NCBI GenBank assembly: GCA_002327765.1
Contig: DCUH01000042.1
Span: 1-18,764, forward strand
From: a bacterium UBA2219
GTDB lineage: Bacteria > Desulfobacterota > Deferrimicrobia > Deferrimicrobiales > Deferrimicrobiaceae
Reading direction: 5' to 3'
Length of the DNA stretch: 18,764 nt
Below, in pieces: positions 5,697 to 11,902 of the stretch (the stretch's first letter is position 1; every line of letters begins with the position of its first letter). The notes below the pieces were generated by a model. The model saw only the letters and a program-made list of their open reading frames with translations, had not been told where the DNA came from and ran no database searches. The position numbers and the translations under genes were made by a program.

Positions 5697-8180
5697 ATGA
5701 AAGGCGACGGGCGGGCCCGGTGGACGCTGCCGGTTGCGGGGATGACCTGCGCTTCCTGCGTGGCGCGCGTGGAAAAGGCGCTCGCGAAGGTCGAAGGGGT
5801 ATCCTCCGCCTCGGTCAACCTGGCGGCCGGGAGCGCCACCGTTACGGCGGATCCATCCAGGACCGGGCCGTCGGAGCTGGCGGAGGCGGTCAGGGGCGTC
5901 GGGTACGAGGTGCCCGCGGAGCGGGTTTCCTTCCCGGTGGAGGGGATGACCTGCGCGTCCTGCGTGGCGCGGGTGGAGCGCGCGCTCCGCAAGGTCCCGG
6001 GGGTCGCCACGGCGGCCGTCAACCTGGCGGCCGGGACGGCGACGGTGGAATACCTCCCCGGGGCGGCCTCTCCGGATAGTCTTCGCGCGGCGGTGGAGGG
6101 GGCGGGGTACCCCGTCCCGCGGGTCGAGCCCGGCGAGGACCCGGTGGCGCGGCAGGAACGGGTCCAGAGGGAGGAGGAGGGGCGGCTCCGTTCCCGGCTG
6201 GCGGTCGGCCTCGCCTGCGGGATACCGCTGCTCCTTCTTTCCCACGGGCACATGCTTTTCGGCGGAGACCTTCTCCCGGTCTCCGGCTTCGCCGCGGCCG
6301 TGCTGCAGTTCCTGCTGGCGACGCCGATCCAGTTCTACTCGGGCTCCCGCTACTACCTCGGCGCGTGGGCGGCGGCGTGCCACGGCACCACGGATATGAA
6401 CACCCTCGTGGCGCTGGGCACCTCGGTCGCCTACCTCTACAGCGTGGTCGCGACGTTCTTCCCCGCCTGGGTCACCGCGGAAGCGCTGACGGTCCACCTG
6501 TATTACGAGACGTCCGCCGCGATCATCGTCCTGGTGCTGCTCGGGCGGTATTTCGAGGCGAGGGCCAGGGGGCGCACCTCCGAGGCGGTGAAGAAGCTGA
6601 TCGGGCTGGCGCCGAAGACGGCCCGGGTGGAGCGGGGAGGCGGGGAGGTCGACGTCCCGATCGAGTCCGTTATGGTCGGCGACCGGGTGGTCGTCCGGCC
6701 GGGGGAGAGGATCCCGGTGGACGGGGCGGTCGAGGACGGGCGGTCGGCCGTCGACGAGTCGATGCTCACCGGAGAGCCGATCCCGGCGGAGAAGACGCCG
6801 GGGAGCGCGGTCACGGGCGGCACGATGAACCTGAACGGGCGGCTGGTGTTCACCGCCACGCGCGTCGGGAAGGAAACCGTCCTTGCGCGGATCGTGGAGA
6901 TGGTGAGGGAAGCGCAGGGGAGCAAGCCGCCCATCGGCCGGATGGCCGACGTGATCGCGTCGTACTTCGTCCCCTCGGTGATGGCCGTCGCGGCCCTCAC
7001 GTTCCTCGCGTGGTACTTCCTCGGCCCGGAAGCCGAGCGCGGAACGTACGCGATGGTCAACATGATCGCCGTGCTCATCATCGCCTGCCCGTGCGCCATG
7101 GGGCTGGCCACCCCGACCTCGATCATGGTCGCCACGGGAAGAGGGGCGGAGCTCGGGATCCTGGTCCGCGACGGCGCCGCCCTCGAGACCGCGCAGAAGA
7201 TCGACACGGTCGTCCTCGACAAGACCGGGACGATCACGCGGGGCAGGCCGGAGGCCGGCGCGGTTCTTCCCGCCGCGGACGGCGGGTGGGCCGGGGAGGC
7301 GGGGGAGCGGGAGCTGCTGCGCCTCGCCGCCTGCGCGGAGAGCGGCTCCTCGCACCCGCTGGCCGACGCGGTGGTCCGCGCCGCGCGGGAGAAGGGGATC
7401 GACGTCGTCTCGCCGGAAGATTTCGAGTCGGTGCCGGGAAAGGGGATCCGTGCCACGGCCGGCGGAAGAGCGGTCCTGGCGGGGAACGCGTCGTGGCTTG
7501 CGGAGGCGGGCGTATCCCCCGCGCCGCTGCTCGATTCCGCGGCGCGGGTCGCGGACGGCGGCGGCACGCCCGTGCTCGTGGCGGTGGACGGCCGCGCGGC
7601 GGGTGTGATCCCGATCGCCGACGCCGTCAAGGAGGGCTCGACGGAAGCGATCCGCCGCCTGCGCGGGATGGGGCTCGAGGTCGTGATGCTCACGGGGGAC
7701 GACCCGCGTACCGCGGCAAGCGTGGCGAGGGAAGCGGGGATCGACCGCGTGGTCGCCGGTGTCCTGCCGGACCGCAAGGCCGCGGAGGTCAAGGCGCTGC
7801 AGGCGGGGGGGAGGGTCGTCGCGATGGTGGGGGACGGCATCAACGACGCGCCGGCGCTGGCCCAGGCCGACGTCGGCATGGCGATCGGGACCGGCACCGA
7901 CATCGCGATGGAGTCCGGCGACCTGGTGCTGATGGGCGGCGACCTGCGCTCGGTGGCGGCCGCCATCTCTTTGAGCCGCGCGACGCTGCGCAACATCAAG
8001 CAGAACCTGTTCTGGGCGTTTGCCTACAACGTGGTGCTCATCCCGGTCGCGGCGGGGATCCTCTACCCGTTCTTCGGGATGCTCCTCGACCCCGTCTTCG
8101 CGGCGGCGGCGATGGGGATGTCCTCGGTTTCCGTGGTGACGAACGCCCTCCGGCTGCGGGGATTCCGGCCGCCCGTGTGA
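5697..8180 (+). CDS. copA: Cu(I)-exporting P-type ATPase (P1B-1, CopA)
   Basis: Pumps Cu+ out of the cytoplasm with ATP. 827 residues. Two N-terminal heavy-metal-associated domains carry GMTCASC at residues 15-21 and 83-89. Then the P-type core: TGE of the actuator domain (358-360), the CPC metal site in the sixth membrane helix (Cys464, Cys466), DKTGT with phosphorylated Asp508, the HP motif of the nucleotide domain (His553) and GDGINDAP (712-719). The last helices contain YN and MSS, the extra residues that mark the copper class rather than zinc/cadmium pumps. Start: the ATG at 5697 has AAGGA close upstream and leads straight into the first metal-binding domain; an ATG at 5670 lacks a ribosome site but cannot be excluded. 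It stands alone with no copper regulator or chaperone beside it. Confidence 0.95.
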   Translation: MKGDGRARWTLPVAGMTCASCVARVEKALAKVEGVSSASVNLAAGSATVTADPSRTGPSELAEAVRGVGYEVPAERVSFPVEGMTCASCVARVERALRKVPGVATAAVNLAAGTATVEYLPGAASPDSLRAAVEGAGYPVPRVEPGEDPVARQERVQREEEGRLRSRLAVGLACGIPLLLLSHGHMLFGGDLLPVSGFAAAVLQFLLATPIQFYSGSRYYLGAWAAACHGTTDMNTLVALGTSVAYLYSVVATFFPAWVTAEALTVHLYYETSAAIIVLVLLGRYFEARARGRTSEAVKKLIGLAPKTARVERGGGEVDVPIESVMVGDRVVVRPGERIPVDGAVEDGRSAVDESMLTGEPIPAEKTPGSAVTGGTMNLNGRLVFTATRVGKETVLARIVEMVREAQGSKPPIGRMADVIASYFVPSVMAVAALTFLAWYFLGPEAERGTYAMVNMIAVLIIACPCAMGLATPTSIMVATGRGAELGILVRDGAALETAQKIDTVVLDKTGTITRGRPEAGAVLPAADGGWAGEAGERELLRLAACAESGSSHPLADAVVRAAREKGIDVVSPEDFESVPGKGIRATAGGRAVLAGNASWLAEAGVSPAPLLDSAARVADGGGTPVLVAVDGRAAGVIPIADAVKEGSTEAIRRLRGMGLEVVMLTGDDPRTAASVAREAGIDRVVAGVLPDRKAAEVKALQAGGRVVAMVGDGINDAPALAQADVGMAIGTGTDIAMESGDLVLMGGDLRSVAAAISLSRATLRNIKQNLFWAFAYNVVLIPVAAGILYPFFGMLLDPVFAAAAMGMSSVSVVTNALRLRGFRPPV

Positions 8181-8197
8181 ACGGGGATTTTCCCGTT
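8180..8197 (+). terminator. Short stem-loop at the copA stop
   Basis: AACGGG, loop GATTTT, CCCGTT: a perfect 6-bp hairpin beginning at the last base of the copA stop codon and running into the -35 box of the tRNA promoter. No T-run after it; possibly a weak terminator. Confidence 0.3.
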
Positions 8198-8225
8198 GAC
8201 CCGGGAAGCGCGTTGTACATATAAT
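8196..8225 (+). promoter_or_regulatory. Sigma-70 promoter of the tRNA His-Arg-Lys operon
   Basis: -35 TTGACC (8196-8201), 18-bp spacer, -10 TATAAT (8220-8225), about 26 bases before tRNA-His. Strong match, as expected of a stable RNA promoter. Confidence 0.8.
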
Positions 8226-8251
8226 TTCCTTTCGCCTATCGGGGCATGGGT

Positions 8252-8328
8252 GGTGAGTGTAGCTCAGTTGGCAGAGCACCAGACTGTGGCTCTGGCTGTC
8301 GTGGGTTCGATCCCCATCACTCACCCCA
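8252..8328 (+). tRNA. tRNA-His (anticodon GUG)
   Basis: Acceptor GTGAGTG pairs with CACTCAC; the extra G(-1) at 8252 faces C73, the histidine identity pair. D-stem GCTC/GAGC, anticodon stem CCAGA/TCTGG with loop CTGTGGC (GTG), T-loop TTCGATC, encoded CCA at 8326-8328. It is the only tRNA of the operon with no repeat element directly behind it: tRNA-Arg follows after ten bases. Confidence 0.97.
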
Positions 8329-8338
8329 CTTTTTTCAG

Positions 8339-8413
8339 GCGCCTGTAGCTCAGGGGATAGAGCACCGGCCTCCGGAGCCGGGTGCGGAGGTTCGATTCCT
8401 CCCAGGCGCGCCA
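8339..8413 (+). tRNA. tRNA-Arg (anticodon CCG)
   Basis: 75 bases. Acceptor GCGCCTG/CAGGCGC, D-stem GCTC/GAGC, anticodon stem CCGGC/GCCGG with loop CTCCGGA (CCG), T-stem GGAGG/CCTCC with loop TTCGATT, discriminator G and encoded CCA. The 3' end (8393-8414) is copied exactly at 8554-8575. Confidence 0.97.
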
Positions 8414-8435
8414 TCTTTTTGGCGTCGCGCTCTTT

Positions 8436-8575
8436 GAGGAATCGAATCCAAGTCGCCGCCGAGCGGATAGCGAGGATGAGCGGCCATGGACGGCCGCGGA
8501 AGGCGACGCGGCCGCCGGCGGAGACCGGGCAGGGATGCCCGGGCGCGAGCCGGCGATTCCTCCCAGGCGCGCCAT
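8436..8575 (+). repeat. tRNA-linked structured repeat, copy 2 (between tRNA-Arg-CCG and tRNA-Lys)
   Basis: Starts 22 bases behind tRNA-Arg(CCG), inside the tRNA operon, so it should be transcribed. P1: GAGGAATCG (8436-8444) with CGATTCCTC (8554-8562). P2: GTCGCC (8452-8457) with GGCGAC (8502-8507). P3: GCGGCC-ATGGAC-GGCCGC (8480-8497). P4: CCGGGCA-GGGA-TGCCCGG (8525-8542). The distal 22 bases equal the 3' end of this tRNA. P1 carries the GATT/AATC version found in the T-loop of tRNA-Arg(CCG), whereas copies 1 and 3 carry the GAATCC version of their own tRNAs. Confidence 0.85.
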
Positions 8576-8620
8576 TTTTGTGGTATGTTGTGCGCTCTTT
8601 CAAAATGTTTTTCCCAGCGT

Positions 8621-8697
8621 GGGCCATTAGCTCAACCCGGCAGAGCAGCTGACTCTTAATCAGGAGGTTGAAGGTTCGAATCCTTCATGGCCCACCA
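8621..8697 (+). tRNA. tRNA-Lys (anticodon CUU)
   Basis: 77 bases. Acceptor GGGCCAT/ATGGCCC, D-stem GCTC/GAGC, anticodon stem GCTGA/TCAGG with loop CTCTTAA (CTT), T-stem GAAGG/CCTTC with loop TTCGAAT, discriminator A, encoded CCA. The outermost anticodon-stem pair is a G-G mismatch (27-43); otherwise canonical. Confidence 0.95.
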
Positions 8698-8705
8698 ACG
8701 ACACC

Positions 8706-8739
8706 AAAAGGCCAAGCGGAATTTCCGCTTGGCCTTTTT
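8706..8739 (+). terminator. Intrinsic terminator of the tRNA operon
   Basis: Near-perfect inverted repeat AAAAGGCCAAGCGG / CCGCTTGGCCTTTT around a five-base AATTT loop, ending in TTTTT (8735-8739), nine bases after tRNA-Lys. The A-tract opposite the T-tract would let it work in both directions. Confidence 0.92.
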
Positions 8740-8751
8740 CATTAACGACAT

Positions 8752-8899
8752 GCCATGAAGGATTCGAAGCGAGGCCACCGCCGAGCGGGGAGCGAGGAGG
8801 AGCGGCCATGGACGGCCGCGGAAGGTGGCCGAGGGGAGGCTACGCAGGGAGGGACATGGAGGTCCCGACCGTAGTAGCCGAATCCTAAAGGGCCCACCA
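8752..8899 (+). repeat. tRNA-linked structured repeat, copy 3 (behind tRNA-Lys)
   Basis: Opens with GCCATGAAGGATTCGAA (8752-8768), the exact 17-base reverse complement of tRNA-Lys positions 8675-8691. P1: 8759-8766 with 8879-8886. P2: GGCCACC (8773-8779) with GGTGGCC (8824-8830). P3: GCGGCC-ATGGAC-GGCCGC (8802-8819). P4: GGGAC-6 nt-GTCCC (8851-8866), with a further CTACG/CGTAG pairing (8840-8844, 8870-8874). It closes with CGAATCCT, four unrelated bases and GGCCCACCA, a diverged copy of the tRNA-Lys 3' end. It lies behind the intrinsic terminator, so it is transcribed only on read-through or from a promoter I cannot see. Confidence 0.82.
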
Positions 8900-8951
8900 C
8901 GTTATCAGCATTTTTCCACGACAATCGGTTGGCCTGTTTCATTTCCGACAA

Positions 8952-9050
8952 GCCATGAAGGATTCGAAGGGACATCGCTGCTGGCCAGGGATGGCCACGG
9001 ACGCGCGCGGAGGCGGGCGGCGCAGCCCCCCACTCCCGGATTTAATGCTC
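8952..9050 (+). repeat. tRNA-linked structured repeat, copy 4, degenerate
   Basis: Starts with the same 17 bases as copy 3, exactly 200 bp further on (8952 versus 8752), and the preceding TTGGCCT-TTTCATT stretch is also shared at that offset. The core retains GGCCACGGACG and GCGCGGAGGCGG resembling P3 and its flank, and GGCCA-GGGA-TGGCC can still form a hairpin, but the conserved GCCGAGCGG block and the closing tRNA 3'-end copy are lost. The right limit is approximate. Confidence 0.6.
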
Positions 9051-9056
9051 TTCCTT

Positions 9057-9125
9057 GGGGCGCCCCGCTCCCTTTTCTAAGTGGGGCAGGCGCAGGAGGC
9101 GCGAGCGCGAGCCGCGCTGCGCGGC
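9057..9125. other. Palindromic tail between repeat copy 4 and the pirin gene
   Basis: Holds the perfect palindrome GGGGCGCCCC (9057-9066) and the hairpin GCCGCG-CTG-CGCGGC (9111-9125). The latter follows the pirin stop codon on the minus strand and might serve as its terminator, although no T-run is present. No gene seen. Confidence 0.35.
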
Positions 9126-9143
9126 CGGAGACAGACCTCCCCC

Positions 9144-10052
9144 TCACCGCGCCTTGATGAACGTCCCCTTCCGGTACTCCTCCATGGCGACGCGGATCTC
9201 CTCCCGGGTGTTCATCACGATCGGGCCGTACCATTCCACCGGCTCGCCGATCGGCTTCCCTGAAACCAGAAGGAAGCGGACCGCCTGTTCGCCGGCGGCC
9301 GCGGAAACTTCATCGCCGTCGCCATAGAGGACGAGCGATTCGGAGCGGACGAGGCACTCCCGCTCCATGTCGAAATAGTTGCGTCCCACTTCCTCGCGGG
9401 AGTAGGGATCCCGTCCCGGATCGAACCAGGCGGCCCCTTCGAAGACGTACGCGAATACCGTGCGCCCCCGTTTCACCGGGTGTCGGAACGACCCCCCGGC
9501 CGGGACGGAGACGTCCAGGTACTCCGGATCGGTCACGATATCCCGGACCGGCCCTTCCGTACCGTCCACGCGCCCGCAGACGACCCGGACTTTCGCGCCG
9601 CCCGGAAGGGTCGCCTCCGGGATCTCGGAGCGCTTCACCTCCCGGTACCGCGGGTCCATCATCTTGCGGGAGGCGGGAAGGTTCGCCCAGAGCTGGAAAC
9701 CCCCCATGCGGCCCCGCGCGTCGCCCTTCGGCATCTCCTGGTGGATGATGCCGCTGCCGGCGGTCATCCACTGGACATCCCCCGGTCCGATGACTCCGCG
9801 GTTGCCCATGCTGTCGCCGTGCTCCACGTTCCCCTCGAGAACGTACGTGATCGTCTCGATCCCCCGGTGCGGGTGCCACGGGAAGCCGGGGAGGAACTTC
9901 GACGGGTCGTCCGAGCGGAAGTCGTCGAGGAGCAGGAAGGGATCGAGCTGGGGGACCTCCCGGTTGCCGAAGACGCGCCTCAAGTGGACGCCGGCCCCTT
10001 CGACCGTCGGCGTCGCCCGCCACACCTTCCGGATCGCCCGTACCGTCGTCAT
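9144..10052 (-). CDS. Pirin family protein (cupin, metal-dependent)
   Basis: A 302-residue bicupin of normal pirin length. The N-terminal cupin contains the complete metal-binding set of pirins: FPWHPHRGIET with His60 and His62, then GSGIIHQEM with His104 and Glu106; LLLDDFRS and GFQLWANLP are further family signatures. Some bacterial pirins oxidise quercetin, others bind metabolic enzymes; the sequence does not decide. No signal peptide, so cytoplasmic. The ATG at 10052 has GGAGG five bases upstream; a longer frame to 10088 would overlap the preceding gene and is less likely. Second gene of a pair with the coiled-coil protein, 16 bp gap. Confidence 0.94.
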   Translation of the reverse strand: MTTVRAIRKVWRATPTVEGAGVHLRRVFGNREVPQLDPFLLLDDFRSDDPSKFLPGFPWHPHRGIETITYVLEGNVEHGDSMGNRGVIGPGDVQWMTAGSGIIHQEMPKGDARGRMGGFQLWANLPASRKMMDPRYREVKRSEIPEATLPGGAKVRVVCGRVDGTEGPVRDIVTDPEYLDVSVPAGGSFRHPVKRGRTVFAYVFEGAAWFDPGRDPYSREEVGRNYFDMERECLVRSESLVLYGDGDEVSAAAGEQAVRFLLVSGKPIGEPVEWYGPIVMNTREEIRVAMEEYRKGTFIKAR

Positions 10053-10068
10053 GGCTCCCTCCCGTCTC

Positions 10069-10269
10069 TTAAGGGGCTTCGGCCCCATGCGCCGCGCGGC
10101 GGCGAAGCTCTCGGACGAACCAGTCGTAATATTTCTCCCCGGGCTGGCTGGTCTCGAACCATCGGCTCGTTCCGGTCTGCATCTCCTCGGTGGCCCACTC
10201 GAGCGCTTCCTTCAGCCGCCGGTTCTCCTCCTTCAACGCCTGCATCGCGGTTGCGTTCGCCTCGTCCAT
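10069..10269 (-). CDS. Small coiled-coil protein upstream of pirin
   Basis: A 66-residue protein not recognised as a named family. It has a strong ribosome site (GGAGGA four to five bases before the ATG). Residues about 5-30 (MQALKEENRRLKEALEWATE) have the heptad-like pattern of a charged coiled coil; the rest (SRWFETSQPGEKYYDWFVRE) is aromatic-rich. No signal peptide or membrane segment. It precedes the pirin gene by 16 bases on the same strand, so the two are probably one operon. Coding is supported by its spacing, its ribosome site and its sensible amino-acid composition, not by a homologue I know. Confidence 0.72.
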   Translation of the reverse strand: MDEANATAMQALKEENRRLKEALEWATEEMQTGTSRWFETSQPGEKYYDWFVRELRRRAAHGAEAP

Positions 10270-10430
10270 CGTTCCTCCTCCTCCGGCGTCACGCCGCGTT
10301 CCACGGGCCGTCGTGCCCCGGATCCGTGCCCGCCGGGAATCATCCGTATAAAAGATTAGGATAGCATTTCACGCGACGGGGCGCGGCGGCCCGGCCGCCC
10401 GCCCATGAAGGCGCCCTTCGGGACGACCGG

Positions 10431-10439
10431 TGGTAAAAT
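10431..10439 (+). promoter_or_regulatory. Candidate extended -10 promoter of the Sel1-repeat gene
   Basis: TGGTAAAAT fits an extended -10 (TGn + TAAAAT, 5 of 6), about 30 bases before the ATG at 10470. No convincing -35. The rest of 10270-10430 shows only GC-rich sequence with a small AT-rich island at 10349-10366, where a weak minus-strand promoter for the pirin pair could lie. Confidence 0.4.
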
Positions 10440-10469
10440 ATCTTCAGGTACAGGTCGCGGGAGGCTCCC

Positions 10470-11258
10470 ATGAACGGCGCTTCCGCGGGATTCCTTCGGA
10501 TCGTTCTCCCGACAATCTTGTTGGCGGCCGCAGGGGCCGGTTTCGCTTACCACGCGGATATCCGCGATCTCGCCCGGATGGCGGAGGAGGGCGACGCGCC
10601 AGCACAGTACCGGCTTGGCGCCGCGTACGAAGAGGGGCAGGGCGTCCGGCAGGATTACGCGGAGGCGGCGAAATGGTACCGGAAGGCCGCGGATCGGGGA
10701 CACGCCGCCGCCCGCAACAATCTCGGCGCCTTTTACTACAACGGACAGGGGGTCCCTCAGGATTACGGGGAAGCGGTGAAGTGGTACCGGAAGGCGGCGG
10801 AGCAGGGGAACGCCTCGGCAAAATACAATCTCGGGGTCTCCTACCATTCGGGGCATGGGAACCCGATAGACTTCGCGGAAGCCGCGAGGCTTTACCGGGA
10901 AGCCGGGGAGCAGGGGAACGCCTCCGCCCAATTCAACCTGGGAGTGATGTACCTCGTCGGCCAGTACGTCCCTGAGGACCACGCCGAGGCGATGAAATGG
11001 TTCCGAATGGCCGCGGAGAGGGGACATCCGGGGGCCCGGTACAACCTCGCCGTCGCGCATTTCAACGGAGACGGCGCGCCGTTGGATTACCAGCGGGCGT
11101 ATTTCTGGATGGAGCTGGCGGTTGCCGCGAGCCGCAGGGATTACGTCGCCGACATCGAGAAGGCGAAGGACGTGATCGGGAAGCTGCTGACCCCGGAACA
11201 GCTGGGGGATGCGCTGGAGATGCTCCGGGAGTGGGGGCAGGCGCACCCGTTGGAGTGA
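10470..11258 (+). CDS. Sel1-like repeat (SLR) protein
   Basis: 262 residues. A hydrophobic N-terminal segment (about 8-26) acts as signal anchor or uncleaved signal, so the repeats should lie in the periplasm. Five consecutive 36-residue Sel1 repeats follow without gaps: 43-78, 79-114, 115-150, 151-186 and 187-222, each with the pattern A-x-A-x-x-x-LG-x-x-Y-x-x-G-x-G-x-x-x-D-x-x-EA-x-x-W-x-x-x-AA-x-x-G. These repeats form a TPR-like alpha solenoid used for protein-protein contacts, often linked to envelope or signalling functions. The tail (223-262) is a charged helix. GGAGG lies five bases before the ATG. Partner unknown. Confidence 0.93.
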   Translation: MNGASAGFLRIVLPTILLAAAGAGFAYHADIRDLARMAEEGDAPAQYRLGAAYEEGQGVRQDYAEAAKWYRKAADRGHAAARNNLGAFYYNGQGVPQDYGEAVKWYRKAAEQGNASAKYNLGVSYHSGHGNPIDFAEAARLYREAGEQGNASAQFNLGVMYLVGQYVPEDHAEAMKWFRMAAERGHPGARYNLAVAHFNGDGAPLDYQRAYFWMELAVAASRRDYVADIEKAKDVIGKLLTPEQLGDALEMLREWGQAHPLE

Positions 11259-11280
11259 CCGCCTCCCTTTTCGGTCCGGA

Positions 11281-11289
11281 TGCTATATA
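11281..11289 (+). promoter_or_regulatory. Candidate extended -10 promoter of the beta-barrel gene
   Basis: TGCTATATA is an extended -10-like box about 57 bases before the ATG at 11346, in an AT-rich pocket of an otherwise GC-rich region. No good -35. Read-through from the Sel1-repeat gene, which ends 22 bases upstream, is equally possible. Confidence 0.35.
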
Positions 11290-11345
11290 TTCGTCTGAAG
11301 CCGGAAATTGCGGCGCATTTCGATAAAAACCGATCGGAGGCACCG

Positions 11346-11897
11346 ATGGGCATCTCCTTGAAGCGGGCCACGTGGCCGGCCGTGGTTTTCCTGTGCGCGG
11401 TGTCGCTCGCGGCAACGGTCCCGGAAGCGGCGGCGGACGACTACTATCTCCGGGGGAAGCTGGGGACCTACGCACCCCAGGCGGACGACGTCGACGAGCT
11501 CGACCCGGGCTTCGGCGTGGAGTTCACCCTCGGGAAGTCCATCCTCCCGCTGCTGAGCGCCGAGCTTTCGGCCGGCTACTACGAGGCGTCCGAAGGCCCC
11601 GTGGAGCTTACCGTGAAGCCGGTGACGCTGGCGCTGCGGCTCCGGGCCCCGGTTCCGGTCATCAAGCCGTACGCCGTGGCGGGCGGGGGCGCCTACTTCT
11701 CGAAGCTGGAAATCGAAGGGGCCGGGTCCGAGAGCGACACGTCGTTCGGATATTTCATCGGGGCGGGGGTGGACTTCAAGGTGCTGGTCCTGCTCCTGAA
11801 CGTCGAGGCGAAGTACTTCTGGTCGCAGCCGACGTTCGCCGGGAAAACGGACATCGACGGGTACGTCCTGTCGGCGGGGATCGGCCTGCAGTTCTGA
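11346..11897 (+). CDS. Outer-membrane beta-barrel protein (OmpA/OmpW-like small barrel)
   Basis: 183 residues. A classic signal peptide (positive MGISLKR, hydrophobic core, VPEAAA) is probably cleaved before DDYYLRG, around residues 30/31. The mature part of about 150 residues has alternating hydrophobic/polar strands rich in Gly and Tyr (YLRGKLGTY, FGVEFTLGK, AELSAGYYE, LALRLRAPV, PYAVAGGGAYF, GYFIGAGVDF, NVEAKYFW, YVLSAGIGLQF) and ends in Phe, the signal for outer-membrane assembly. That suits an eight-stranded barrel of the porin-like OMP beta-barrel superfamily. GGAGG lies five bases before the chosen ATG; a frame opening at 11280 adds residues ahead of the signal peptide and is rejected. 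Its specific role is unknown. Confidence 0.85.
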   Translation: MGISLKRATWPAVVFLCAVSLAATVPEAAADDYYLRGKLGTYAPQADDVDELDPGFGVEFTLGKSILPLLSAELSAGYYEASEGPVELTVKPVTLALRLRAPVPVIKPYAVAGGGAYFSKLEIEGAGSESDTSFGYFIGAGVDFKVLVLLLNVEAKYFWSQPTFAGKTDIDGYVLSAGIGLQF

Positions 11898-11902
11898 CGG
11901 GG

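Noticed and set aside
5664..8627. Very long minus-strand frame opposite copA and the tRNAs
   Set aside because: It runs through tRNA genes and repeat copies and has a His/Arg/Asp-rich composition; copA on the plus strand has all motifs.
8808..8888. 26-codon frame ATGGAC... to TAA inside copy 3 as a conserved small peptide
   Set aside because: The same frame in copy 1 stops after six codons, and the ATGGA is the invariant loop of hairpin P3.
8700..9050. CRISPR-like array, because of repeated GCCATGAAGGATTCGAA at 200-bp spacing
   Set aside because: Only two units, spacing far too long, and the repeated piece is a complement of the neighbouring tRNA.
8825..9157. Long open frame through repeat copies 3 and 4, with a peptide (GRLRREG) also found in the frame extension at 5256-5430
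   Set aside because: The shared peptide is only the translation of the structured repeat in the same frame; copy 2 does not keep it and RNA stems vary in a pairing-preserving, not codon-preserving, way.
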